Shown one piece after another: positions 33,535-41,502 of a stretch of DNA of 51,999 nt. Source of the stretch: Candidatus Buchananbacteria bacterium RIFCSPHIGHO2_01_FULL_44_11 (lineage in GTDB: Bacteria > Patescibacteriota > Patescibacteriia > Buchananbacterales > UBA6539); NCBI GenBank assembly GCA_001817345.1, contig MHIE01000003.1:29423-81421 (forward strand), written 5' to 3'. Both the position numbers and the translations under genes were made by a program. Every line of letters begins with the position of its first letter. Within the stretch, counting starts at the first letter, position 1. The notes below the pieces were generated by a model. That model did no database searches, had not been told where the DNA came from, and saw nothing but the letters and a program-made list of their open reading frames with translations.

Positions 33535-33577
33535 TAAGCTATCACTATTGGGAGGTGTGCCATGAAAGGAGGCAACC

Positions 33578-33880
33578 ATGGCAAATCACCAGAAAGCCGA
33601 CAATGTCCAAATCTGGACAGTTCTGCTGGTACTGGCCTTGGTTTCATTGTTCACTATCGGTTTGACACTTTGCTCAGCCGAACTGCCGTATCATTACCTA
33701 CTGATTGGCAGGATCCTGCTGGCGCTACCCGTTATCTGGCTGGTTACCGGCTTTGTCTGTATCGGCCGAGACACTGGCTGGAATGTATTTAACTGGCAGA
33801 GTTTCGATTTCTACTTTGTCCTCTGGATAGTGCCAATACTGTTTCTCTTACTTTTTATGAGTAAAGAAAAGGAAGAGTAG
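33578..33880 (+). CDS. Small three-helix membrane protein (100 aa)
   Basis: The start at 33578 is set by a perfect AAAGGAGG 5 nt upstream. An ATG at 33562 in another frame precedes it and may give a short overlapping leader ORF. Three hydrophobic segments lie at about residues 12-32, 41-63 and 76-94, and the C-terminus is charged (KEKEE). No family is recognised. Monocistronic with its own terminator; GC-richer than its surroundings. Confidence 0.6.
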   Translation: MANHQKADNVQIWTVLLVLALVSLFTIGLTLCSAELPYHYLLIGRILLALPVIWLVTGFVCIGRDTGWNVFNWQSFDFYFVLWIVPILFLLLFMSKEKEE

Positions 33881-33934
33881 AAAAACAACGCCACCAAGGG
33901 GATAAAAATTCCAAAACGTCAAACCAATCTGCTT

Positions 33935-33961
33935 AAGACGGGAATTTCCCGTCTTTTTTTT
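33935..33961 (+). terminator. Intrinsic terminator after the 100-aa gene
   Basis: Stem AAGACGGGA/TCCCGTCTT with ATT loop, followed by six or more T. Confidence 0.9.
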
Positions 33962-34014
33962 CTTGGTCTAAATTGCTATAATCTATAATACAGAAAAGTA
34001 TTGACCAAAAAACT

Positions 34015-34290
34015 ATGCCTATAGACAAAGGTTTTGAATCGTTCAAAGACATTCTGGAAAACAAAGTGACTAAAAAAGCGCCAGCCTACCCCTGGCAGGA
34101 TTTGGCTTTGGCGATTATTGACGAATTGGCGGTGCCCGGCTACAAACGCAACAGCGTATTTTTGGTCTGTAAACAGCACCCCCGGGCGTTTGTGGAAAAA
34201 TGCCTTAATGATACTAAAGAGCTTTGCCAAACAGACGAGAAGTGGAAATACTTTTTCAAGCTGGCGGCAAAAAGTGACGCCGCTAAATAA
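34015..34290 (+). CDS. Hypothetical protein, 91 aa
   Basis: A soluble, mixed-charge protein beginning MPIDKGFESFKDILENKVTK, with two Cys and several aromatic residues (PAYPWQDLALAIIDEL). Two overlapping TATAAT boxes (33977, 33984) lie upstream, and a GGCC-TTTC-GGCC hairpin with T-run follows. No domain is recognised; helical content looks high, perhaps a small nucleic-acid or protein binder. Confidence 0.65.
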   Translation: MPIDKGFESFKDILENKVTKKAPAYPWQDLALAIIDELAVPGYKRNSVFLVCKQHPRAFVEKCLNDTKELCQTDEKWKYFFKLAAKSDAAK

Positions 34291-34304
34291 GACTCGCAAA
34301 AACC

Positions 34305-34331
34305 GAGCTGGCCTTTCGGCCGGATTTTTTA
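34305..34331. terminator. Terminator between the 91-aa gene and the convergent M23 gene
   Basis: CTGGCC-TTTC-GGCCGG hairpin followed by six T on the plus strand. Confidence 0.55.
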
Positions 34332-35348
34332 ATTATCCAAGGGCGCGCTGACCGGATCGCCAATGACATAATTGATAAAAAATGTCGGTGGAATGTCATC
34401 AATATATTTACTCCAGTTAGCGCCGTACATACTGACCGCGATTTCCGGACTGGTCACCCAGCGTAAGACCCCGCCCTGGTCAACGACGTAAGTTTTCGGA
34501 TCAGTTTCAATTTTAACCATCCGGCTGCCCGGCCGGTAAGTGACATTGCCGCCCAAAGGAATTTGGCTCATGATTGCTTCACCTAAAACCGTGACGTTAG
34601 AAAAATCCGGGTACCAAGAAGCGTAAACTTGGCTGGTCGGGAAAACATAACGCCTGGAATCCGCCCCGCAAAAATAAACTGACTTGGAGTCAGGCAGTTT
34701 GATTAAAGAACCAGCGGCGCATAAAGCTTTTCTGCTTGGATCAACCGTCAGGCCCTTGTCGTGATTAATTGTCGGCGCGCGCAATTTCGCCGCTGCCGGA
34801 TCAAAGGTGCCGCTTATAGTGGACTGCTTCAAAGATGGGTAAGGGTCAATCGCGACGCCAGATGGCGTCCGAATTTCAAAATGCAGATGCGAAGTTGTGC
34901 CTTCAGCATTGCCGCTGTCACCAACCCAGCCGACCAGTTGCCCCCGAATCACCGGAGTGCCGCGCTTAATTGTTCCAGGGAAAGCGTAGAGGCTGCCACC
35001 CAGGCCGTCATCAGTGCCGGGCGTGTCGTTATTAATATGCAAATAGCGGTAACTGTAGCCGTCCGCATCCCGAATAAAAACGCCAAAGCCCCAATCGCGC
35101 TCTTCAAAAGTTATCAACTGAACCGTGCCGTCCACGGCGGAAACTAAGGGCGTCATTTTGGCGGCAAAAATATCCACGCCTTCATGAATCCGGCCGCCGG
35201 AGCGCGGATCACCGAAACTGGTGGAATAATTATTTTCTCCGGCCACGGGAAACTCAATGTCGCGGATAATTGTTTCCGCGGCGCTGAGGGGCAGCGGCAG
35301 ACACAGCAGAGTTAAAAAAAATACGGTTAAAATCTTTCTAATAGCCAT
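34329..35348 (-). CDS. Secreted M23 peptidase (LytM) with C-terminal surface repeats
   Basis: Signal peptide (about 1-23, cleavage near LSAAE). M23 domain with zinc ligands in HEGVD (about residue 55) and HLHFE (about 154), plus YRYLH. The family cleaves peptidoglycan cross-bridges. From about residue 215 come repeats of the form GSLIKLPDSKSVYF ... RRYVFPTSQVYASWYPDF ... VTVLGEAI, also present in the protein at 38480-39817. These are probably surface-binding modules. 339 aa. Confidence 0.88.
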   Translation of the reverse strand: MAIRKILTVFFLTLLCLPLPLSAAETIIRDIEFPVAGENNYSTSFGDPRSGGRIHEGVDIFAAKMTPLVSAVDGTVQLITFEERDWGFGVFIRDADGYSYRYLHINNDTPGTDDGLGGSLYAFPGTIKRGTPVIRGQLVGWVGDSGNAEGTTSHLHFEIRTPSGVAIDPYPSLKQSTISGTFDPAAAKLRAPTINHDKGLTVDPSRKALCAAGSLIKLPDSKSVYFCGADSRRYVFPTSQVYASWYPDFSNVTVLGEAIMSQIPLGGNVTYRPGSRMVKIETDPKTYVVDQGGVLRWVTSPEIAVSMYGANWSKYIDDIPPTFFINYVIGDPVSAPLDN

Positions 35349-35405
35349 ATATTTGCATTATAGCATAAAATCCCTCGTGAGGCGATCTTTATTTTGGCTA
35401 AAACA

Positions 35406-35434
35406 TTGACAATTTCTCTAAAATTAGCTAAGGT
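35406..35434 (+). promoter_or_regulatory. galK promoter
   Basis: -35 TTGACA (35406-35411), 17-bp spacer, -10 TAAGGT (35429-35434). The leader of about 75 nt ends in a strong Shine-Dalgarno AAGGAGGG. Confidence 0.55.
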
Positions 35435-35514
35435 GCAACCGCTGACAAACAGGCTCAACTGCCTTTTTGCCTATAGCGAAAAATGTATTCATCTCATTTC
35501 TCAAGGAGGGCAAA

Positions 35515-36678
35515 ATGAGAACGCTTCATCCCCGAGCCCGCGTTATTGAAGCTTTCCGGCGGACCTACGGCGCGAAACCAGAATTTCTCGTTCGGGCGCC
35601 GGGCCGGGTCAATTTGATCGGCGAACACATCGATTACAACGGCGGCCACGTTTTGCCCATGGCGATTGACTTTGGCATCTGGATCGCCTTGCGGCCGCGA
35701 CCCGACGACCAAGTTCATGTTATGTCGCTGGATTTTGAAGACAGCGACGTCTTTATCCTGAGCGACCTGGAAAAAGGCGAACCCGGCTGGATTGAGTACC
35801 TCAAAGGAGTGGCCTGGGCATTGCAAGCTAGCGGCCGGCGGTTGTGCGGCTGGGAGGGGACTATCGCCGGTAACGTGCCGATTGGCGCCGGACTCAGCTC
35901 TTCAGCCGCACTGGAGATCGCCACGATGTGAGCATTTCTGGCCGCGGCCAAGCAAACCGATAACCTCGATCCAAAGCTTTTGGCGGTTTACGCCCAGCAA
36001 GCCGAAAACCAATGGGTGGGCGTCAAGTGCGGTGTTATGGACCAGATGATTTCTGCTCTTGGCCAGCCGGGACATGCCCTGCTGATCGATTGCCACCCAA
36101 CGCTTGAAACTAGGTTGGTGCCGCTGCCGCAAGGAATCACCGTTGTCATCATGGACACGACAAAACGCCGCGAGCTAAAAGGTTCAAACTACAACGAACG
36201 CCGGGAAAGCTGCGAGCTGGCTGCCAAGCAACTCGGCGTCAAATTGCTCTGCGACCTTAACCTGACTGATTTCATGGCTCAGAGAGGCAGCATCAAGTCC
36301 GGCATGGTTTTCAAACGGGCACTTCACGTCATCGGCGAAAACGACCGTACCCTCAAAGCGGCCCAAGCTTTAACCGCCGGCGACACGGTCATATGCGGCC
36401 ACCTGATGAGCCAAAGCCACACCAGCCTGCGTGACGACTTTGAAGTTTCGTGTCCGGAGTTGGATGCGATGGTCCAAGCGGCCCAAAGCCATGCGGCCTG
36501 CTTAGGCGCGCGGATGACCGGCGCGGGTTTCGGCGGCTGCGCCGTGGCGTTGGTAGCTAATGACGGACTGCGTGATTTTATGCAGACCGTTTCAAACAAA
36601 TACTACCAGGTCACTAGGCTCGAGCCTAATCTGTATGCCTGCCAAGCGTCAGCCGGCGTGACCGTGGAAGCACTGTAA
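35515..36678 (+). pseudogene. galK: Galactokinase with one in-frame TGA
   Basis: A GHMP kinase phosphorylating galactose in the Leloir pathway. APGRVNLIGEHIDYNGGHVL, GAGLSSSAALE (ATP site) and GARMTGAGFGGC are all intact over 386 aa-equivalents, close to the 382 aa of E. coli GalK. The frame is broken once, by TGA at 35929-35931 directly after SSSAALEIATM, and then continues for 248 codons with full family similarity. TGA is a real stop elsewhere in this window, and no convincing SECIS follows. It is likely a recent nonsense mutation, a population polymorphism or a sequencing error. Start 35515 follows AAGGAGGG; an in-frame start at 35467 lacks support. GC-rich, suggesting transfer. No other Leloir gene is nearby. 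Confidence 0.88.
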
Positions 36679-36718
36679 TCAATCAGGCTTCGTTCTTTAC
36701 CAAACATTAATCTGCTCT

Positions 36719-36741
36719 GAGACCATGTGGTCTCTTTTTTT
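36719..36741 (+). terminator. Terminator after galK
   Basis: Stem GAGACC/GGTCTC with ATGT loop and seven T. Confidence 0.88.
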
Positions 36742-36748
36742 AGCAAAC

Positions 36749-36776
36749 AAAAAATCGCCCCGAGGGCGATTTTTTG
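36749..36776 (-). terminator. Terminator of the cold-shock gene
   Basis: AAAAATCGCCC/GGGCGATTTTT hairpin with a three-base CGA spacer; T-runs on both strands, so it can act bidirectionally. Confidence 0.85.
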
Positions 36777-36797
36777 AAAAACTCTTAATAGAACATC

Positions 36798-36998
36798 TTA
36801 GACTTTCTTAAGGTTGATAGCGGCTGGGCCCCGATCGCCTTGTTCAACTTCAAAAGTAACCGTATCGCCTTCTTTAAGATCCTCAAAATTGACCCCGTCG
36901 AGTTTGGCGCTACTGAAGAATACATCTTTTTCAACGCCTTCTTGGCCGATAAAACCAAATTTTCTTTCAGCCACGATTTTTTTTATGATTCCTTGCAT
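36798..36998 (-). CDS. Cold-shock domain protein (CspA family)
   Basis: A single OB-fold RNA chaperone of 66 aa with RNP1 KFGFIG and RNP2 DVFFSS, ending GPAAINLKKV. It binds single-stranded RNA/DNA and melts structures at low temperature. The gene is monocistronic with a long structured 5' leader of about 155 nt, like E. coli cspA, and has no Shine-Dalgarno. Confidence 0.94.
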   Translation of the reverse strand: MQGIIKKIVAERKFGFIGQEGVEKDVFFSSAKLDGVNFEDLKEGDTVTFEVEQGDRGPAAINLKKV

Positions 36999-37072
36999 AA
37001 TTGATTTATGAATAAAATAAATTAACTTGCAATAGCAATTAGAAATTCGACTAAATTTCCAAATTAACTATA

Positions 37073-37157
37073 TTCCGTAGCCTTACAGAAATAATATTTC
37101 AGTAAGCTCCGGAACCTTTAAGAAGAAAAGGTTGCTCTACCTTCTTAAGGTAGCAAC
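37073..37157 (-). promoter_or_regulatory. Structured 5' leader of the cold-shock gene
   Basis: On the minus strand two hairpins follow the start site. The first is GTTGCTACC/GGTAGAGCAAC (37157-37131). The second is a long one, TTCCG...GCTTAC...GAAAT pairing with ATTTC...GTAAGGC...CGGAA (37114-37073, one bulge). It is a candidate temperature-responsive leader. Confidence 0.6.
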
Positions 37158-37160
37158 GTA

Positions 37161-37189
37161 ATACTATCACAAGCTCTTTTTAGTGTCAA
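37161..37189 (-). promoter_or_regulatory. Promoter of the cold-shock gene
   Basis: Minus strand: -35 TTGACA (37189-37184), 17-bp spacer, -10 TAGTAT (37166-37161), about 160 bp before the ATG. Confidence 0.8.
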
Positions 37190-37199
37190 TGTAAAACGA

Positions 37200-37227
37200 T
37201 TAAAAAACCGCCCCTGAGGCGATTTTG
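37200..37227 (-). terminator. Terminator of the 72-aa gene
   Basis: On the minus strand CGCC-TCAGG-GGCG followed by GTTTTTT. Confidence 0.6.
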
Positions 37228-37253
37228 AGAAAACGGCAGTAATCTGAAAAAAA

Positions 37254-37472
37254 CTAAAGTTGGAAAAACTTTAGCAACTCATAAACTAGAATAGCCGGCC
37301 AGACTATAGCTTTCAGAATGCCCAGTGCTCCGAGCCCAAACGTGTCAGCCTGGCCAAGATAATAAACCGCGGCGCCAATTAGCCCCAAGCCATAAACCGC
37401 GCTCGCAGTCCCGTCGGACTTGCCGTGGCAACACCATTTTTTCTTCTCAGGGGATAAATCTTGGTCAGTCAT
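37254..37472 (-). CDS. Small membrane protein, 72 aa
   Basis: Hydrophilic N-terminus with adjacent Cys and His (KKWCCHGKSDG), then two hydrophobic segments (about residues 24-40 and 45-68, Gly-rich). It lies 5 bp downstream of the LigB/MEMO-like gene and is probably co-transcribed. No known family; the CCH stretch might bind metal. Confidence 0.65.
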   Translation of the reverse strand: MTDQDLSPEKKKWCCHGKSDGTASAVYGLGLIGAAVYYLGQADTFGLGALGILKAIVWPAILVYELLKFFQL

Positions 37473-37477
37473 ATTAT

Positions 37478-38275
37478 TTATTGAAACTTAAAGTTAACCA
37501 CCGCATAACCGACACCGAACGGACCTTCGTAAGATAAGACCTCCGGCACGACGTTGATAGTATCAATTATGCCCAGTAAAACAATAATGGAACGTAAGCC
37601 GCATTCCGACGCTTCACCGATCAACTTGGGATCAAGGTTTAAAATGCCCTGAATGTCTTTTTTAGCAATCAAATCAACCAACTTTTTATCAAACTCCGCC
37701 CCTTTGGCTGAATAGCCGGCCGGTGTGTCTTTAGTCAATTTGTGCGACAAGTCACCGGAGGCGATCACGCCATAGCGCTTATCCAGCCGCGAGAGCTGCT
37801 GATATAAAAATTGACCGAATTTAAAATGCTCGCTATAACTTAGAGCGCAAGGCGTAATGGGAATAATCGGCAAATCCTTGAGATGCTGGAGTAAATAATA
37901 AAGCGGCACGGCCGAACCGTGGTCAATTTCCGGTTCACTAGTTAAAACAATCGGCACCACCTTGTTAGTTTCGTCGCCAGCCCGGATTTCTTGAATTGAC
38001 AGATAGTCACTTTTGAATTTTAACGATAAAGAAAAATCGCCAAACTCTTTAAAGCTAGCGTTGTAGTCGGCACTCAAATTAATGCTGAAAGAATCTTCTA
38101 AAATTTTACCGTGGGGCGAAATCACCAACAAACTATCGGGCTTAGCCGCGTAAAGTTCTTTTTCCAAAGTCTCCAGCGCCGGCTTAGTTTCAGCCAGTTT
38201 GGTTAAATTTTCTTTGCCAATTTCTGGAATTAAAACCGGCGGATGGGGACTGATGCCGGCAAATACTAAAGGCAT
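37478..38275 (-). CDS. Class III extradiol dioxygenase (LigB)/MEMO-like protein
   Basis: SPHPPVLIPEIG (about residues 10-21), the ISPHGKILED segment, DHGSAVPLYYL and SGDLSHKL reproduce the histidine pattern of the LigB/MEMO superfamily. The superfamily includes ring-cleaving dioxygenases and the AmmeMemoRadiSam B protein. No AMMECR1 or radical-SAM partner is nearby, so which branch it belongs to is unclear; an aromatic-degradation role is unlikely in a reduced genome. 265 aa. Confidence 0.8.
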   Translation of the reverse strand: MPLVFAGISPHPPVLIPEIGKENLTKLAETKPALETLEKELYAAKPDSLLVISPHGKILEDSFSINLSADYNASFKEFGDFSLSLKFKSDYLSIQEIRAGDETNKVVPIVLTSEPEIDHGSAVPLYYLLQHLKDLPIIPITPCALSYSEHFKFGQFLYQQLSRLDKRYGVIASGDLSHKLTKDTPAGYSAKGAEFDKKLVDLIAKKDIQGILNLDPKLIGEASECGLRSIIVLLGIIDTINVVPEVLSYEGPFGVGYAVVNFKFQ

Positions 38276-38363
38276 ATAGTTTAATTTCTAATTTCTCCCG
38301 CTACTTAAATCTTTAATGTGATAAAGAAAGCGGGATCCCGCCGGAGGCGGTGATAAGTCCTAA

Positions 38364-38475
38364 TTTCTAAATAAATTCCAAATTCTAAATCCCAATGTCT
38401 TAAACGGTTTGGGGTTTGGATAATTTAAACATTATAATTTGTTTAGGATTTCGATATTAGGGTTTAGGATTTATT
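38364..38475. repeat. Palindromic intergenic repeat, copy A
   Basis: AT-rich element with TTCTAAATAAATTCCAAATT on one side and TTTAGGATTTCGATATTAGG on the other, roughly complementary arms around a centre near 38410. A related copy lies at 40440-40556. The rest of the 38276-38479 gap holds a second hairpin (CCCGCT/AGCGGG and CCGCC/GGCGG near 38299-38350). Confidence 0.7.
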
Positions 38476-38479
38476 ACTC

Positions 38480-39817
38480 TTACTCTATATCAGCGCCCAG
38501 CGGATGAATCGCCACGGCTTGAGGCGTAGTAGTAATTATATTATCCCATTTGTAGCTGAACCTGTCAAAAGCGGCTTCGGTTTTTAGCCAGCGCCTCTCG
38601 CCGTTAGAAATAACGTAAACTTTGGCATCGTCATTGGCCCGAATCAACTCACCGTCTTTGAATTTGACCGGCAAACCGCCCAGATAAGCATCAAGGATTT
38701 CCGGGCTGACCGCAGTTAAAACTTTACCGCTGAAATTAGCTTTCATGATTTCTCTAGAATAGATCGGGTACTTGATGCCGTTTTCCACAAAATAAACCCC
38801 GCCGCTTTGGTTATCCTGGAGCAAAGCACCGGTCGGATAAGTGCTTTCTAAAGTGATTTCTTGACCCATAATATAACCGGCTAAGTCAGCTTCTACTACC
38901 GGCTCAACTTCTTCATAATTAAAACCGATTTGACGGAAAACTTCCGGGGTGGTGATGTGGCGCAATTCATCATTAACTAACAAATAAATTTTGCCGTTCG
39001 GGGTGGCTAAAAGCGAATAGTTGTGAAATTTGATTGACGGACCGACTTCGTATTTTTCTAAATCGGTTTGGGAGACGGTTAAAATTTTTCTGGGATCAAA
39101 CCGGGAAAGTAAAACGCCCCAGGAGGTAATCAGTCGCCGGCCGCCGTATTGAACCAGCCAAACGCCCGGACTACCCGGCGCTTTAAGCAGTGAACCGTCC
39201 GGATAATCTTTGGCCCAATAATCCAGCCAAATTTTGGAAAAGCGGCTGTTGCCCGAATAGTGCGGCGTGTAATTATATAAAGACGCCGTGGCTTGATTGA
39301 CCGGCGCGATGATAAAGCCGTCAATTTCATATTGCTGTCCAGCTTGGTAAGTCCAGTCATGAGGGTTATCCAGGTACTGCCGGAATTGCCAGGCCGCGCC
39401 GTCAACTTGTTTGCCAAAATGCAAAGTGGAAACGTTGCAAGAACCGTCATCCGGACAGCGGTAACCCATGGCCCGGTCAAGCTGTTTTTGGCTGGGAAAA
39501 ATATTGCCAACCAAGCTCTGCTCTTTTTGCAGAGTGGCTAAAATCACTTTGGGATTAATTTTACTTTCCTGGGCCGCCTGCCAGATAATCTGCGAGGCCT
39601 TAACCACTTTACCCTGGTAGTCTTCCAAATACAGGGGAGCTAGGCCGCTATTTTGTTCTGTCAAAAACCGCTGAATCCCGACTAAAGACAAGGAATCATA
39701 GTCAGTCATCTCTTCGTCGGTAATGATAAAATGGGGATTAAAATAATACTCTGCCTTAACCGATAAAGGCGTCAGTAAAAAGCTGAAAATAATTAATAAA
39801 ACGACTATTTTTTTCAT
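38480..39817 (-). CDS. Secreted lysozyme-like protein with C-terminal surface repeats
   Basis: Signal peptide (about 1-22). Residues about 70-205 contain INPKVILATLQKEQSLVG, AMGYRCPDDGSC and DGAAWQFRQYL, a pattern I associate with a lysozyme/transglycosylase-like secreted domain known from Actinobacteria, with Glu in KEQ as candidate catalytic residue. Residues about 210-440 carry four repeats (GSLLKAPGSPGVWLVQYGGR, YPTGALLQDNQSGGVYFVEN and others) like those of the M23 protein at 34329. 445 aa. Likely acts at the cell wall or on a host or neighbour surface. Confidence 0.75.
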   Translation of the reverse strand: MKKIVVLLIIFSFLLTPLSVKAEYYFNPHFIITDEEMTDYDSLSLVGIQRFLTEQNSGLAPLYLEDYQGKVVKASQIIWQAAQESKINPKVILATLQKEQSLVGNIFPSQKQLDRAMGYRCPDDGSCNVSTLHFGKQVDGAAWQFRQYLDNPHDWTYQAGQQYEIDGFIIAPVNQATASLYNYTPHYSGNSRFSKIWLDYWAKDYPDGSLLKAPGSPGVWLVQYGGRRLITSWGVLLSRFDPRKILTVSQTDLEKYEVGPSIKFHNYSLLATPNGKIYLLVNDELRHITTPEVFRQIGFNYEEVEPVVEADLAGYIMGQEITLESTYPTGALLQDNQSGGVYFVENGIKYPIYSREIMKANFSGKVLTAVSPEILDAYLGGLPVKFKDGELIRANDDAKVYVISNGERRWLKTEAAFDRFSYKWDNIITTTPQAVAIHPLGADIE

Positions 39818-39870
39818 ATTAGCTTTAGTTGATTATAACATTTTTAATTGGTATAATTCAATCAGACCGT

Positions 39871-40425
39871 ATGAAAAATCGAGCTTTTATCGCCATTAAT
39901 CTGCCGCTGGAAATAAAAGCTAAGTTCGAAGAGCTTATCAGTCAACTTAAAGCCAGAAATTCCAGTCCTTTTTTAAGCTTTGTTAGGCCGGAAGGCGTTC
40001 ACCTGACCTTGCATTTTTTGGGCGAAATCGGACCGGAAACGACTAAGGCGATCAAAATTAGCCTAGCTGAGATGGTAAAAAATTTTTCTGGTTTTACCTT
40101 CACGCCGGTCACGATCTCGGCTTTTCCCGACTTGAGACGGCCGCGAGTCATCTTTTTATCTTTAAAGACCGATCAACTGACTGAACTAATGACACTTCAA
40201 AAGAGACTCGGCCAAAAGCTGAAAGCGATCGGTATTGTCACCGACGAGCGGCCTTGGCAGCCGCATTTGACCCTGGCGCGGGTTAAAGGGCCGGTTAATT
40301 TAAACGCCGAAGGCATAGAAATACCATCGGAAACCTTTATCACCAAAAGCGTAGAACTGATGTCAAGCGAGCTCAAACCAACCAGTGTCAAATATAGCGT
40401 TCTAGCCAGCTACCATTTGAAATAA
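39871..40425 (+). CDS. thpR: RNA 2',3'-cyclic phosphodiesterase (ThpR/LigT)
   Basis: 2H phosphoesterase with two HxT motifs, VHLTLHFLG (about 42-50) and PHLTLARV (about 130-137). It opens 2',3'-cyclic phosphates, or ligates tRNA halves in vitro. Start at 39871 (MKNRAFIAINLPLE), the usual N-terminus; TATAAT at 39852-39857 lies 13 nt upstream, so an in-frame start at 39829 would precede the promoter. 184 aa. Confidence 0.92.
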   Translation: MKNRAFIAINLPLEIKAKFEELISQLKARNSSPFLSFVRPEGVHLTLHFLGEIGPETTKAIKISLAEMVKNFSGFTFTPVTISAFPDLRRPRVIFLSLKTDQLTELMTLQKRLGQKLKAIGIVTDERPWQPHLTLARVKGPVNLNAEGIEIPSETFITKSVELMSSELKPTSVKYSVLASYHLK

Positions 40426-40439
40426 ACTCGAAGCACTAA

Positions 40440-40556
40440 ATTCGAAATCCTAAATAAATTCAAATAACCAAAATCTAAATAATAAAAAACATTCCAAGTT
40501 TTGGAAATTATAATTTAGATATTGTTTCGGATTTAGATATTCGGATTTAGAATTTA
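40440..40556. repeat. Palindromic intergenic repeat, copy B
   Basis: CGAAATCCTAAATAAATTCA on the left and GTTTCGGATTTAGATATTCG on the right form imperfect complementary arms around ATTCCAAGTTTTGGAA. Sequence and layout match copy A at 38364-38475. Confidence 0.7.
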
Positions 40557-40563
40557 CTAAGAT

Positions 40564-40707
40564 ATGCGCGAACATTCTTCCCGTCGCTATAATAAAAGTA
40601 AGGTCACCCGCTTTCGGACCAAAAGCAGTTTTAAAGCGGATAACCCGCAGCGGGTGCAGCGGCTGAAATATAGCCAGCCTCTGCCCCGGCCCAAAAAACT
40701 AATTTAA
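40564..40707 (+). CDS. Small basic protein, 47 aa
   Basis: ATG at 40564 opens a frame for a strongly basic protein (MREHSSRRYNKSKVTRFRTK ..., about 15 Arg/Lys), ending RPKKLI 9 bp before the WecG/TagA gene. The composition resembles small ribosome- or nucleic-acid-binding proteins. No Shine-Dalgarno is present, as for neighbouring core genes. It could be a chance ORF, but position and basic bias support a gene. Confidence 0.45.
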   Translation: MREHSSRRYNKSKVTRFRTKSSFKADNPQRVQRLKYSQPLPRPKKLI

Positions 40708-40716
40708 TTTTTAACT

Positions 40717-41502
40717 ATGGATAAGGTTGAAATTCTAGGCGTTAAAATTGACAACTTGTCTTTGCAGGAAGTTTTGGAAAAAGTCGGCAATTTTTTAGAA
40801 TCAAAAAACAAATACTTTATTGTCACCGCCAATCCGGAATTTTTAGTCGCCGCTAAAAAAGACAAAAACTTTAAAGACATTTTAAACTACGCCGACATCG
40901 CCGTGGCTGACGGCGTGGGTCTGGTTTACGCCGCTAAATTTTTAGGTCATAAGCTCCAAAGAATCACCGGCGTTGATTTGTTCGGTTACCTGTGCGAGCT
41001 GGCCGAAAAAACTGACACGCCAGTTTACCTTTTGGGAGCGGGGGAGGGAGTGGCTCAACAAACCGCCGAAGTGTTAAAACAAAATTTTCCTAATTTGAAA
41101 ATTGTCGGAGCGGAAAGTGGCGGGCTGATTTTAAGTAACGGCGAGACACAAACCGCCAATGGCAACGCCGAGATTATCAACCGGATCAATTTAGCCAAAC
41201 CTAAAATCCTTTTTGTCGCCTTGGGCCAGGTCAAACAAGAAAAATGGATTTTTAAACATCTGGACCAACTCAGTTCGGTTAAAGTCGCGGTCGGCGTGGG
41301 CGGCACCTTTGATTTTGTCGCCGGCACGGTTGCCCGAGCGCCGGAACTGATGAGAAACTTAGGCCTGGAATGGCTTTATCGGCTGATTCAAGAACCCGGC
41401 CGGGCCAAAAGAATTTTTAACGCCACAGTTATTTTTTCTTTCAGCGTCTTAAAAAATAAAGTAATTAATAAAATAAAAAAAACCAATGCCGCAGAAGGTT
41501 AA
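40717..41502 (+). CDS. WecG/TagA/CpsF family glycosyltransferase
   Basis: GT26 transferase that adds the second sugar to lipid-linked glycans (for example ManNAc(A) in teichoic acid linkage units). TANPEFLVAAKKD, ADGVGLVYAAKFLG, RITGVDLF and APELMRNLGLEWLYRLIQEP are family signatures. 261 aa. The C-terminus overlaps gltX by 17 bp. It probably serves the same surface glycan as the 25-32 kb cluster. Confidence 0.92.
   Translation: MDKVEILGVKIDNLSLQEVLEKVGNFLESKNKYFIVTANPEFLVAAKKDKNFKDILNYADIAVADGVGLVYAAKFLGHKLQRITGVDLFGYLCELAEKTDTPVYLLGAGEGVAQQTAEVLKQNFPNLKIVGAESGGLILSNGETQTANGNAEIINRINLAKPKILFVALGQVKQEKWIFKHLDQLSSVKVAVGVGGTFDFVAGTVARAPELMRNLGLEWLYRLIQEPGRAKRIFNATVIFSFSVLKNKVINKIKKTNAAEG

Noticed and set aside
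35929-35931. UGA recoded as Gly as in SR1/Gracilibacteria
   Set aside because: ftsE, the GT2 gene at 27829 and rluB-like end in TGA, and other core genes have no in-frame TGA.
35929-35975. Selenocysteine insertion at the galK TGA
   Set aside because: The only nearby structure is a short GGCC palindrome, not a bacterial SECIS with the right loop and distance, and galactokinases do not use Sec at this place.
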